Origin: a virus
Reading direction: 5' to 3' (one strand)
IMG/VR virus record: IMGVR_UViG_3300003332_000138
Location: 1 to 59,511 of that record
Length of the DNA: 59,511 bases
The position numbers and the translations under genes were made by a program. Below are positions 22,485 through 31,586 of this stretch, in pieces (the stretch's first letter is position 1; each line of letters opens with the position of its first letter). The notes beneath the pieces were generated by a model. That model saw only the letters and a list, made by a program, of their open reading frames with translations. It was not told where the DNA came from and made no database searches.

Positions 22485-23759
22485 ATGCCTACCAATATCC
22501 CATGGGGAGATGTAAAAGCGATTCGTAAGCAGTCGGCTGGTTTATTCACTGCAACGATGCAACGTAGTACCAATCTTGGCCGCATGACCGGGAAGCTTCC
22601 CACCCAGGCAGATGCTGAGAATAAACTTCGGTTCCAGTCCAGTAATGATATGCCAATCGTTACCTGTATGGATCTGGCAAAGAATAAAGGTGATGAGGTC
22701 GAATTTGACTACATCCAGGCCTTGAGCGGGTACCCGATTATGGGCAGCGAGATTGCAGCAGGTAAGGGCAAGTCTCTTTCATGGTCTGAAGGTCGTCTGC
22801 GTATTAATCAGGCTCGTTATCCAATCGATGGCGGTAATGCAATGTCCCGTCAGCGTACCGTGCATGAGATTCGTAAACTATGCCGTGCCTTGGGCTTTAA
22901 CTACATGACCCGTTATCAGGACCAGCGAATTATTGTTCATGCTGCCGGCGCCCGTGGTTTTGCCAGTGACATTGAGTGGGCTATTCCTCTTGCTGCACAT
23001 GAGAAGTTTGCCGAGGTTATGGTCAATCCTGTGCTGGCTCCTACACGTAACCGGCACTTTATGAGTACTGGTACAGGTATGGAGGGCATTGCCGCATCTG
23101 GTGATGAGATCACTATCGAAACCACTGATATCATGAACACCGATCTGGTTGATGCAATTGCAACAAAGATTGATGGTATGCCCCTGCCTCCTCCTCCTGT
23201 CATCTTCAAGGATGATCAGTTGGCCTATGACAGTCCTACCCGTGTATTGCTGGTTTCCAGTGAGCAGTACAACTCCTTCCTGAAGTCTGGCGATTTCCGT
23301 ACCTGGCAGAGTAACGCTATGGCTCGGGCAAGACTTGCTAAGGACAATCCACTGTTCCTTGGAGAAGCTGGTCTGTGGCGTGGAATCCTCATCGTGAAAA
23401 TGCCTAAGCCTATTCGTTTCCGTGCTGGTGATCCTCTCAACTGGTGTGCATCAAGAACCAGCGCAGACGAAACAATCACCGATGTGGTTCCAGCATCTTT
23501 TGGAACTACCCATGCGGTTGATCGTGCCATTCTGCTTGGTGGCCAGAGTGTTGCCCAGGCCTTTGGTAAGACCAAGAAGTCCGGAAATCCCTTCTTCTGG
23601 GAAGAGGAAACCTCTGACTTTGGTGACAAAGAGGAAATCATGGTTGGTGATATGGCTGGAGTCTCCAAGATCCGCTTTGATATCGATCATGGTGAGCAGA
23701 TTGAACCAACAGATCTTGGTGCTATGGTTTTTGACACCGCTGTTGAGCTCTCTGCGTAA
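22485..23759 (+). CDS. Major capsid protein (N4-gp56/DUF4043 family)
   Basis: A 424-residue protein starting MPTNIPWGDVKAIRKQSAGL. Regions such as GRMTGKLPTQADAENKLRFQ, GDEVEFDYIQALSGYPIMGS and YPIDGGNAMSRQRTVHEIRK match the N4-gp56/DUF4043 family. The fold is HK97-like. An AAGGAG site precedes it. Codon use favours common codons, as for an abundant protein. A stable hairpin follows the stop. Confidence 0.93.
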   Translation: MPTNIPWGDVKAIRKQSAGLFTATMQRSTNLGRMTGKLPTQADAENKLRFQSSNDMPIVTCMDLAKNKGDEVEFDYIQALSGYPIMGSEIAAGKGKSLSWSEGRLRINQARYPIDGGNAMSRQRTVHEIRKLCRALGFNYMTRYQDQRIIVHAAGARGFASDIEWAIPLAAHEKFAEVMVNPVLAPTRNRHFMSTGTGMEGIAASGDEITIETTDIMNTDLVDAIATKIDGMPLPPPPVIFKDDQLAYDSPTRVLLVSSEQYNSFLKSGDFRTWQSNAMARARLAKDNPLFLGEAGLWRGILIVKMPKPIRFRAGDPLNWCASRTSADETITDVVPASFGTTHAVDRAILLGGQSVAQAFGKTKKSGNPFFWEEETSDFGDKEEIMVGDMAGVSKIRFDIDHGEQIEPTDLGAMVFDTAVELSA

Positions 23760-23767
23760 GCAATAGT

Positions 23768-23806
23768 CATTACCGGGTGTCCTCTTAATGGAGATGCCCG
23801 GTAATG
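23768..23806 (+). other. Stable hairpin after the capsid gene
   Basis: A perfect 10-base stem CATTACCGGG/CCCGGTAATG with a 19-base loop, without a T-run. It lies between the capsid and decoration genes. It probably protects or is a processing site of the capsid mRNA, allowing more capsid message than downstream message. Confidence 0.7.
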
Positions 23807-23831
23807 CAAACCATAAATAAGGAGTTTTAAG

Positions 23832-24320
23832 ATGGCTGATGTAACTAGAAAATATGCCCATTCCATGCGAAAGCATCAGGGCATTACCGCCTATGGCAAT
23901 CTCAGTGCGATTAAATGCACCTTTGAGACCAATGCTTCCGGTGTCTTTGTTGATTCTAACCAGGCAAGTGCTGTGGTCCAGGCTGATGTTGTTCGCCTTG
24001 GTCCCGTGCTTCCTGCAGGAATGGAACTGCATGACATGCTGGCAATTGTCTCTTCTGCGTTCACTGCGCTGACGACTGCCAAGGTCGGTTTTGCCTATGT
24101 TGACGGTGTTGATGATGCGGATGTTCCACAGGATGATGATTACTTTGCTGCGGCTCTGGCAACCAATGCTGCTGCCAGAACTAGAGCGACCAATGCAGCG
24201 GTTGTTCCAGTGAAGCTGCCAAAGGATGCGTTTCTCACCTTGACAGTAGCGGGTGCGGATCATGCTTCTGCCGGACGTCTTGATATTATCGTCACTGGCA
24301 TCATGAAAGGCGTGGAATAA
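23832..24320 (+). CDS. Capsid-associated (decoration-like) protein
   Basis: A 162-residue protein directly after the major capsid gene, with GGAG upstream. It is rich in Ala, Val and Thr with beta-strand patterns and no Cys-rich domain. It is likely a virion protein such as a decoration or cementing protein. This rests on position, size and composition only. Confidence 0.55.
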   Translation: MADVTRKYAHSMRKHQGITAYGNLSAIKCTFETNASGVFVDSNQASAVVQADVVRLGPVLPAGMELHDMLAIVSSAFTALTTAKVGFAYVDGVDDADVPQDDDYFAAALATNAAARTRATNAAVVPVKLPKDAFLTLTVAGADHASAGRLDIIVTGIMKGVE

Positions 24321-24344
24321 GCACGAAAAGTGTTTTGCATAAAT

Positions 24345-24378
24345 AAAAATCGGGGTGGCTACGGCTTCCCCGATTTTT
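24345..24378. terminator. Bidirectional intrinsic terminator after head genes
   Basis: An 11-base perfect stem AAAAATCGGGG/CCCCGATTTTT with a 12-base loop, giving T-runs on both strands. It ends the head operon. The next gene starts 34 bases later with GGAAAGG upstream, so partial read-through is probable. Confidence 0.85.
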
Positions 24379-24411
24379 CAAAAGGAATCCACGAAGGAAA
24401 GGTGACAACGA

Positions 24412-25245
24412 ATGAAGAATGAAAATATAGCGAAGGTCTGCCATGAGGTGAATCGGGCATACAGCGCGGCCATTGGTGATTTTGACACAGTGCCATGGGA
24501 AGAGGCTCCAAAGAGTCAGGTTGAGAGTTGCCTTACCGGTGTGGCATTCCATCTTGAGAATGAACACAATCCGGAAGAGTCTCACGAGTCCTGGATGAAG
24601 CAAAAAGAAGATGATGGCTGGATCTTCGGGGAAGAGAAGGATGAAGAGCTGAAAACACATCCTTGCATGGTTCCTTATGAGGACCTTCCTGTTGAGCAGA
24701 AGGCAAAGGACTTTATCTTTGCTGCCATTGTTAATGCTATGGCTGGAATGGATGTACAGACTGTGGTGGAGACTGCCCTTAAAGATATCAAAGTGGGTGG
24801 CAGTGTTCAGGATATTTCCAAAACTGTAACAAGCCTGGTACCGGTGAAATATGTGGGTCGTCGTAATGTGTATACCGATGGCACTTGTGGAACTGGTCTC
24901 ACTTTTGTGAAAGGTGAAACAAAGCTTATCACTCCTGCCAGGGCTGCAAAGATGCTGAAGCATAAAGGGGTTTATATCCTGGGTGAGATGGTAACAGAGG
25001 TTGCCACTAAGGATGCAGCTGCAGAAGACAAGGTGGAAGAGTCTGATGAAGTTGATGAAACTGTTGTTAAAGAACAGCTTATTCAAGGTGCGAAGGATTC
25101 CATCATGAATATGAAGACCAAGGCTCCAATCATGGAGTTTGCAGCACGAAACTTTTCAGGGGTTAATCTGGATAATAAGCATACTGTTGCAGACCTGCAG
25201 CAGGAAGCTATTCAGATGATCGATCAGTTCGGGCTTGTCAATTGA
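24412..25245 (+). CDS. RyR-domain protein in the virion gene cluster
   Basis: A 277-residue protein. The N-terminal ~105 residues match the RyR domain first named in ryanodine receptors: VCHEVNRAYSAAIGD (~9-23), VPWEEAP (~27-33), SWMKQKEDDGWIFGEEKDEE (~63-82), HPCMVPYEDLPVEQKAKD (~84-101). A second part (~130-190) looks beta-rich, and the C-terminus is an acidic helix followed by a hydrophobic end. RyR domains occur in some phages, but their role there is not known. Its place between head and neck genes suggests a virion or assembly function. Confidence 0.85.
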   Translation: MKNENIAKVCHEVNRAYSAAIGDFDTVPWEEAPKSQVESCLTGVAFHLENEHNPEESHESWMKQKEDDGWIFGEEKDEELKTHPCMVPYEDLPVEQKAKDFIFAAIVNAMAGMDVQTVVETALKDIKVGGSVQDISKTVTSLVPVKYVGRRNVYTDGTCGTGLTFVKGETKLITPARAAKMLKHKGVYILGEMVTEVATKDAAAEDKVEESDEVDETVVKEQLIQGAKDSIMNMKTKAPIMEFAARNFSGVNLDNKHTVADLQQEAIQMIDQFGLVN

Positions 25246-25904
25246 ACGCAGAAGAGCTGATAGAGGCTGTTGTCGATATCATCCAGGATGACAGTATTGA
25301 GGGAGAGGAGATTCTCTCCTATCTCAACCTTGGGCAACTGGCGATTGCAAACAGGGTATTACTTCCTGGTCTTGCTGATGGACATGCCACTTTGTCCACT
25401 GTACTTGACGACTTCATGGTTTCACTGCCGACTGATTATCACCGTGGTCTTTTTCTTGCTCAGAGTGACGATAGCATCCCGACGGTGGTTAAAACCATGG
25501 GTGATATTGTCACTGTCACTGGAATGCCGTTGTCTAAGGACACAGGATCTGCAGTCAATATAGTTGCAGCCCAAGCTAGGAAGTTTGTGTATCAGCCGGT
25601 ACCGGAAGCGGGGGCAGAAGTAGAGATATTCTATCACCGCAAGCCAATACCAATGACAGAAAGTAATAAGAGCTTTCCTGATGGCTTATCTGCAGACAGT
25701 TCGGGGAATGATGATGCTGACCAGGCACTTATTTATTACGCATGTTGGCGTTCTTTTGCAAAGATTGAACAGGGATTGGAAGGTGCGAAGGTTGATACAA
25801 AATACTACCTCGGTCTGTTTGAAGAGACGCTGGAGATAATTGACCTACACAGTACCAGAGAGGGAAAGTCTTATCCTAAACCTCTTCCTAATAAGGTGTG
25901 GTGA
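25242..25904 (+). CDS. Neck/adaptor protein (P22 gp4-like position)
   Basis: A 220-residue protein overlapping the RyR gene, with a TTG start as the first option in frame. The N-terminal helix-rich part (EELIEAVVDIIQDDSIEGEE) and the pattern of a YYACWRSFAKIEQ helix near the C-terminus resemble portal-bound adaptors of short-tailed phages. It is followed directly by the gp10-like gene, in P22 order. Confidence 0.7.
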   Translation: MNAEELIEAVVDIIQDDSIEGEEILSYLNLGQLAIANRVLLPGLADGHATLSTVLDDFMVSLPTDYHRGLFLAQSDDSIPTVVKTMGDIVTVTGMPLSKDTGSAVNIVAAQARKFVYQPVPEAGAEVEIFYHRKPIPMTESNKSFPDGLSADSSGNDDADQALIYYACWRSFAKIEQGLEGAKVDTKYYLGLFEETLEIIDLHSTREGKSYPKPLPNKVW

Positions 25905-26827
25905 TGGGTAAACCTCGGAACCTTTTTTCTGGAACATCTGGGCTTAACACTGTTTCTGATCCTGTTCGTATTTCTTATGATCCCGAAACAGGAGTATCGG
26001 ATTTAGCCGAAGCGGTAAATATCACAATTGATCAGTCTGGGAGACCGAATAGAAGGCGTGGCTTTTTAAAAAAGCAAGATGGCCTTTTTCATTCTGCTTT
26101 TTGTGATGGTGGCGATTGTTTTTGTATTCAAGACAGAGAAGACAATGCAGCAATTATGCAGATTGCCCAGGATTTTTCTTTGACTGGTATCAGGAGCGGT
26201 CTTCCCCTGGAGAGGCGTGTTGCGTTCTGTCAGGTTGGTTCGCAGACGTTCTATCTCAATGGCCTACAGAATGGTGTGATTGAGGATGGAGTATCCAGGC
26301 CTTGGCCGGTTGATGAATATGTTGGTGTCGAGACTGACAGGGTTTTTTCGCCGGCTCCGGTTGGTGAGCATTTTGCGTGGATGAACGGCAGGATGTTTAT
26401 CAGTGAGGGTAAGGTTGTCTGGTGGTCTGAATTATTTAAGTATGGCCTCTTTGAGAAGAAAAAATCGTTCTGGCAGTTCCATACAAAGATCCGAATGATA
26501 AAGCCTGTTGCGTCAGGACTTTTTATCTCTGACGAAAAGAACACTTGGTTTTATGGATTTGGTAATCCCAACGAACCAGAGATCCTTGCAAAGGTAGCAG
26601 ATTACCCAGCACTGGAATGGTCAGACTCCATTGAATACGTGGAAGGGGCTGATATTGGGCTTAATAGCGGATTATGCGCTTTATGGTCGAGTACAGAAGG
26701 GGCATGTCTTGGAACAGCTTCCGGACAGTTTCTGAACTTAACAAAAGAGAAAATAATCTATCCAAAGGAAACCCGGCAAGGAGCTGGGCTTTTGGTTGGG
26801 TACAATTTTATTCACACAGTGAGATGA
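25904..26827 (+). CDS. Tail stabilisation protein (P22 gp10-like)
   Basis: A 307-residue protein, start at 25904 overlapping the previous stop. It is beta-rich, with segments such as EAVNITIDQSGRPNRRRGFL (~34-53), an HFAWMNGRMFISEG-like motif (~152-165) and W-rich strands. This matches the 'phage stabilisation protein' beta-propeller of gp10-like proteins, though shorter than P22 gp10. Order after the gp4-like adaptor supports this. Confidence 0.75.
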   Translation: MGKPRNLFSGTSGLNTVSDPVRISYDPETGVSDLAEAVNITIDQSGRPNRRRGFLKKQDGLFHSAFCDGGDCFCIQDREDNAAIMQIAQDFSLTGIRSGLPLERRVAFCQVGSQTFYLNGLQNGVIEDGVSRPWPVDEYVGVETDRVFSPAPVGEHFAWMNGRMFISEGKVVWWSELFKYGLFEKKKSFWQFHTKIRMIKPVASGLFISDEKNTWFYGFGNPNEPEILAKVADYPALEWSDSIEYVEGADIGLNSGLCALWSSTEGACLGTASGQFLNLTKEKIIYPKETRQGAGLLVGYNFIHTVR

Positions 26828-26919
26828 AAGTAGAAACTCTTGTCCGTATTTTAATCAGAGTAGCGAAACAGTTCATATCGCTTGCCGAACAAGCATTGCA
26901 AGAATCTGACAAAAAGTAA
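26824..26919 (+). CDS. 31-residue small tail-region protein
   Basis: A 31-residue amphipathic helical peptide starting in ATGA overlap with the gp10-like gene. Short proteins with a similar LVRILIRVAKQF-like sequence recur beside gp10-like genes in podovirus prophages. Function unknown. Confidence 0.6.
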   Translation: MKVETLVRILIRVAKQFISLAEQALQESDKK

Positions 26920-26987
26920 GTAAAAATACGCTGAAAACCCTCTCCTCGGACACGGAAGAAAGCGAATAGACCATCACGCCAATTAGG

Positions 26988-27017
26988 CCTCGTGGAAAAA
27001 GTAGTAAATCCACGAGG
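26988..27017 (+). promoter_or_regulatory. Hairpin masking a ribosome-binding site
   Basis: A perfect 9-base stem CCTCGTGGA/TCCACGAGG with a 12-base loop. The 3' arm contains the GAGG Shine-Dalgarno sequence for the gene at 27026, eight bases before its ATG. In the folded state translation would be low. It could be a repression site or temperature- or protein-sensitive switch. Confidence 0.6.
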
Positions 27018-27025
27018 TAAATAAA

Positions 27026-27760
27026 ATGGCACTTCGACTTTCAACCGGACTCCGAGAAGCAATGATGGGTGGAGATGCGGAGATCAAAGAGATCGTAACA
27101 TCTTCCGTTATTTCTTTTGGTGACGGTGACGGTACAGACAGTAGAGATACTATCAATGACAGTGGCAATGGCCTGGGTGTCTTTGATGTTGATGATTACA
27201 TCCAGGTAAAAGATTCCACCAGTAATGATGGAAAATATAGAATCCGCTCTGTTGCTGCAGGGATCATTGAGGTTGACGCTGGTAGTTTTGTCAATGAAGT
27301 GACTGGAGCAGATGTCGTTCTCGCGACTGCCAAAGGTGGTTCAATGAAGAATGCGCTGGCCTTTGGTCGGCTTGACATCTACTCAGGAACCCAGCCGCTT
27401 GATGCTGACTCAGCGGAAACTGGTACCTTGCTTGTAAGTATTACTCTTGGGTCTGGGACTTTTGTACCAGGAACCAAAACAAACGGTATCAATCTCAAAG
27501 AACTTGGAAGTGATGCTTCCGGGACAACATTATCGAAGGCGATTGCTGAAGCGTGGTCAGGATCTGCAGTTGCTTCAGCTACTGCCGGTTGGTTTAGGCA
27601 TTATGATAATGCTGTTGATACTGGTATTTCCACCTCGGCCGTTCGGGCAGATGGTGCAGTCGGTACAAGTGGAGCAGAACTGAATATGTCGAATACGACT
27701 ATCTCAAGCGGTGGAACCACATCCATTGATCAGGCTGACTTTACACTTCCTGCTGTGTAA
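27026..27760 (+). CDS. Virion structural protein, unknown role
   Basis: A 244-residue protein rich in Asp, Gly, Ser and Thr with beta-strand patterns and no Cys. Sections such as DGDGTDSRDTIND and GGTTSIDQADFTL are typical of tail or fibre-associated phage proteins. Its ribosome site lies within a hairpin arm. Assigned as structural by position and composition. Confidence 0.55.
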   Translation: MALRLSTGLREAMMGGDAEIKEIVTSSVISFGDGDGTDSRDTINDSGNGLGVFDVDDYIQVKDSTSNDGKYRIRSVAAGIIEVDAGSFVNEVTGADVVLATAKGGSMKNALAFGRLDIYSGTQPLDADSAETGTLLVSITLGSGTFVPGTKTNGINLKELGSDASGTTLSKAIAEAWSGSAVASATAGWFRHYDNAVDTGISTSAVRADGAVGTSGAELNMSNTTISSGGTTSIDQADFTLPAV

Positions 27761-27763
27761 TCG

Positions 27764-28111
27764 GTGCATACTCTGATTGGCTCTATGGACAACGACCTTT
27801 GCGAGAAGGTCGTTGAAGTTCTTGCCAGGTCTGTTGAGATTTCTGGAGACAAGCAGACCGTGAGCGAATTGTTGCGTGAAATTGTAGAGCACAGGGAAGG
27901 TAACAAGAAGATACTGGAGCTTACTCATTCTGTAAGATGCAATCAGTGTGGTGGCAATGTCCGTATTATGCCTGTTAACACATCTCTTGGAGACAATATA
28001 GGTTATGGGTACAAGTCTGCAATTCTTTGCACTGACAGTACCTGCTTGCACTGTGAATATCACCCATTCCCCCCACATGAAACAGTTAAGAGGTTCGGAC
28101 TATGCCATTAG
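27764..28111 (+). CDS. Hypothetical protein with zinc-binding cysteines
   Basis: A 115-residue protein from GTG (a later ATG at 27785 is also possible). The first half is helical (DLCEKVVEVLARSV), and the second has CNQCGG (~60-65) and CTDSTCLHC (~88-96), a probable zinc site. It overlaps the next gene by ten bases. Role in tail assembly unknown. Confidence 0.55.
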   Translation: MHTLIGSMDNDLCEKVVEVLARSVEISGDKQTVSELLREIVEHREGNKKILELTHSVRCNQCGGNVRIMPVNTSLGDNIGYGYKSAILCTDSTCLHCEYHPFPPHETVKRFGLCH

Positions 28112-31110
28112 AAGGCTGGCCATCAAAAAAGGCGATTACGTTAACTATTCCACCTCAACCAGAGGAGTTACTCAACTATCCTCTATTGGTCGCTGTCAAT
28201 GGATCTATGGGGATTGATGACCTTAATGGGTCACCAATGGCATTGGATATCTCTGACACTCCCCTTAGGTTGGCTGCATACGACGTTGATAATGACAAAG
28301 AGTGTCGAGTCGAGCTGTGCTCGTTTGGGGATAAGTTTGTTCTTAGGGTTAGAGTCCCGGTTGTATCTGCCGTTAGTGATACGAAAATCAGGTTGTATTA
28401 CGATTCTGATCATATTGACAATAATATTGTTTCGTTAGAAGATACGGATATTGTTTGTCTTGTTGAGGGTACGGTGCCTGAAGCCCTTGGCGGTGTTGAT
28501 TTTTTTGAGGCCATTTCTGATGATCTGCTTACTGCAGGTACGGCATCTTACGGGCTCAATGCGAGGTATGATGTACTTAAGTATACCCAGTCTTTTTATG
28601 CTGTTGGTAATATTGGTATGGATGTTCCGTATAACGATGATCTTAATCTGCGGTTAAATGATTGGACTATCGAGGTTTGGATCAACATGGCTGGTGTTAC
28701 CGGTGTTCAGCGAATACTGGGTAAGGCGCAAGATACCAATCTGCGTGAGCAGTATTATGTGTATATAGAATCAGATCGTAGGGTGCGATTGACACTGAGT
28801 AGTGGGGCTGATGGTGGTATTACTAATTATACCACAGGGGTGGTGCCTGCCTCAGGTTGGACTCATCTAGCTTTTGAGCGTTATGGTGATATCATAGCGA
28901 TGTATATAGACGGGGTGCTTGATAAGTCGTTTGGGTACAGCAATAATATTTATTCCGGGATTGAATATGATCTTGGTGTGTGTACTACAAGTTATAACAA
29001 CACTGATAATTTCAATGGTGCTCTTGATCAATTACTGATTACGCTTCGTGGTAAGTATGGCCTCGCCGGTTTTACGCCTCCATCATATCCTCTGTCCCTG
29101 AAAAATATTGAAGCAACACAAAGCAGGAAAAGGGATCCGTCGTTTGTCTGGGACGATAATGTTGTGTTGATGCAAAGTTGTGCTGTTGCAATTGACCGTA
29201 AGGCTACTTTTGTTGATACTGTGCTTTATGCTAGTGAGGTGTCTTCTGCATATTTTAATGACGATCAATACGGGTATAAAGATGTTATTTTTGGAGATCG
29301 TGATCTGAGTGGGCTGACCAAGGATAATGGTGTCTTGAAGATTGATGTGTACTTTTCAGATACCTCGAACAATATACAGGCTTTCTTTTTTGAGGTTGGG
29401 TCTACTGCGAGTCGTGGGGATTATGAGTGGCGGCACCATTTCACAGATAAATCTTATGGTGGGTACAATAATGATCTAGTAGAAGGTGGTCGGTCTCTGC
29501 GTAACTCTGATGTCAATAGCTTCTCTGGAAGGTTGAGTACTACATACACAACATTGTATATACCTTTTTCTACATTTAGCACAACAGGTGAAAATGAGCT
29601 TGATGTTGCATTGATAAATCGTCTTACGTTTGGTTTCCTAATTTGCGGCACGAGCGGCACAAGGATGGCAAAGGTAAAAAATGTTGAAATAGTAAAACTT
29701 GACAATATTCCACAGACAAAGCCAGCAGGGTCGTTGGCTACCCAGTTTGGTGGTGTTGTCGATACTGACTTTGATGTAACAAATGCTGTGCCAGAGCTAC
29801 AATTGTCAGGGACATCTGGGCTCTCTCTCACAGATTCAGGTGACGCTGATTTGATAGCGACATTTTCCATTCAGGCGGTGATTCGTCCCACAACCTTGCT
29901 GGATAATTCTGCAACCGTAGATAGTGTTATCGTTTCAAGACGTGAGCATCCTACGGCTTCAGTAGCCTCGTATGCGCTTGTAATCAACCCCGACGGTCAA
30001 CTTGAGCTAAAGACCGGAGCAGGAACAGTTAAGTCTACCAAAGCATCTTGGTCTGCTGGGCAGGAGTACTTTGTTGTGGCAACCTATGACGAGAACGGTG
30101 CAGCACCAATCGCTGAGTTGTGGGTCGATGGCACTAAAGAGACTCTTGCTACAAATACCCCTGCAGTGATGGTTGGAGGGGATAACGAAACGCTGGTTGG
30201 TGCGCTGGACACTTCTGGCACGGATGGTTTTGAAGGGTCTGTACGCAACGTCGTGATCTCTGACGAGGTTTTGTCCGACGGCTGGATTCAGACATCATAC
30301 TTAAATGAAACAGACGCTTTGTTTTCTGCAGCATTCCCTCAGATAGCTGTTGACCTTCCGAGTTTATATGCTGTCCTCGATGGTGTATACGGTGAGGACA
30401 TTGCAGGGACAATGTTGTCTATGACAAGTGATTTGATAGGTACTGAGGTCTTTATCGGTACTGTTGCCGCAGAACTACCTTCCCTGACCGCTTCAATCCA
30501 TAAAGAGTTTGTTCCTGATAGGATATTAACTGCGGATCTACCGAGCATGTCTGCTCACGTTGTGACGGGGCGAAGAATCGTTGCAGAACTTTTAGGCATG
30601 AAAGGTTCTCTAGTAGGGCAAGTTGGCAGGCGTGGTGATATAGCAGGAACAATATCATCCTTAACGGCAAAATTCTATTCAGGAAACCTGCTCAAATCTG
30701 ATCTCCCAAGGTTATACGCTGGTATTAAGGGTTCAAATGAGATCATCGCAAGAATGTCAGGAACGATTAAGCCGATTGAGTGCACTATAAGTGGAGACAG
30801 TGAAATTCTCTCTCAGATAGATGCGAGCCTCAGGGGCATGTATTCAACTGGACATATAACAAATGGTGCTGTCGGATCTATCGCCGGAATCATGCCATCA
30901 ATAGGGAGTGACCTGGAAGGCATTCGCGGCATCGTCGCTGAACTTGTTGCTAGAAGATTGCCAAGGATGAAAGCTAGATTAGGGGCAGACTTTTCAGCAG
31001 CTGGTGATCGTGAGATCCACGCAACACTCCCTTCTCTTGATGGAAGTTTGGGCGAATGGGCTGATCAGGAGTTTATTGTTCTTAGGCACGAAAGAGGGGT
31101 TATCCGGTAA
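28102..31110 (+). CDS. Large tail protein with LamG-like domains and LPSL repeats
   Basis: A 1002-residue protein. An N-terminal DUF2341-like beta domain (~20-110) ends in TKIRLYYDSD. A concanavalin A/LamG-like domain at ~185-330 has WTIEVWINMAG, GWTHLAFERYGD and IAMYIDGVLD. A second at ~605-735 has ATFSIQAVIRP, FVVATYDENG and AELWVDGTKE. Residues ~745-990 are a degenerate repeat of the type A-x-LPSL-x-A-x-L-x-G, about 22-25 residues each. Such lectin-like folds often bind cell-surface sugars, so this may be a receptor-contacting tail part. Confidence 0.75.
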   Translation: MPLEGWPSKKAITLTIPPQPEELLNYPLLVAVNGSMGIDDLNGSPMALDISDTPLRLAAYDVDNDKECRVELCSFGDKFVLRVRVPVVSAVSDTKIRLYYDSDHIDNNIVSLEDTDIVCLVEGTVPEALGGVDFFEAISDDLLTAGTASYGLNARYDVLKYTQSFYAVGNIGMDVPYNDDLNLRLNDWTIEVWINMAGVTGVQRILGKAQDTNLREQYYVYIESDRRVRLTLSSGADGGITNYTTGVVPASGWTHLAFERYGDIIAMYIDGVLDKSFGYSNNIYSGIEYDLGVCTTSYNNTDNFNGALDQLLITLRGKYGLAGFTPPSYPLSLKNIEATQSRKRDPSFVWDDNVVLMQSCAVAIDRKATFVDTVLYASEVSSAYFNDDQYGYKDVIFGDRDLSGLTKDNGVLKIDVYFSDTSNNIQAFFFEVGSTASRGDYEWRHHFTDKSYGGYNNDLVEGGRSLRNSDVNSFSGRLSTTYTTLYIPFSTFSTTGENELDVALINRLTFGFLICGTSGTRMAKVKNVEIVKLDNIPQTKPAGSLATQFGGVVDTDFDVTNAVPELQLSGTSGLSLTDSGDADLIATFSIQAVIRPTTLLDNSATVDSVIVSRREHPTASVASYALVINPDGQLELKTGAGTVKSTKASWSAGQEYFVVATYDENGAAPIAELWVDGTKETLATNTPAVMVGGDNETLVGALDTSGTDGFEGSVRNVVISDEVLSDGWIQTSYLNETDALFSAAFPQIAVDLPSLYAVLDGVYGEDIAGTMLSMTSDLIGTEVFIGTVAAELPSLTASIHKEFVPDRILTADLPSMSAHVVTGRRIVAELLGMKGSLVGQVGRRGDIAGTISSLTAKFYSGNLLKSDLPRLYAGIKGSNEIIARMSGTIKPIECTISGDSEILSQIDASLRGMYSTGHITNGAVGSIAGIMPSIGSDLEGIRGIVAELVARRLPRMKARLGADFSAAGDREIHATLPSLDGSLGEWADQEFIVLRHERGVIR

Positions 31111-31586
31111 TGAACATAAAAAAAGCTACTATTGATTTGAATCTGAAGATAAGGGCAGGCGCACAATACAGCGACTCATTTGAGTTTACGTCAATGGTTA
31201 AGTTTGGCGATAAATTTATAGGCACGAAAGATACAGGGTTGTTTGAAATTGGTGGAGATAGTGACGATGGCGTTAATATTGATGCATATTTCATCCCGCT
31301 AAAAACAGACTTTGGATTAGCCAATCCCAAAAGGATGAGGTTTGGATATTTTGGTTTTAAGTCAGCCAGTGACTTGTCACTTGAAGTGTCAACAGATGAT
31401 GAGTCTCCACGGTCATATACTGTTTCTGCTCGTTTGTCTGGGCAGCAGGGTGGAAGAAAGTCGATAGGGAGGAATGGTAAAGGCCGCTACTGGTCTTATA
31501 AAATAGGAAATACAAATGGAGCAGACTTCTCGTTTGATTCGTTAAAAGTTTTACCTGTAATTCTCAGTATGGGACGTAATGGCTAA
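31110..31586 (+). CDS. Tail-associated protein
   Basis: A 158-residue beta-rich protein overlapping the stop of the LamG-like protein by one base and the next gene by eight bases. It has Gly-rich loops and aromatic strands (RMRFGYFGFKSASDLSLEVS). Small proteins of this type commonly sit between large tail genes. Function unknown. Confidence 0.5.
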   Translation: MNIKKATIDLNLKIRAGAQYSDSFEFTSMVKFGDKFIGTKDTGLFEIGGDSDDGVNIDAYFIPLKTDFGLANPKRMRFGYFGFKSASDLSLEVSTDDESPRSYTVSARLSGQQGGRKSIGRNGKGRYWSYKIGNTNGADFSFDSLKVLPVILSMGRNG

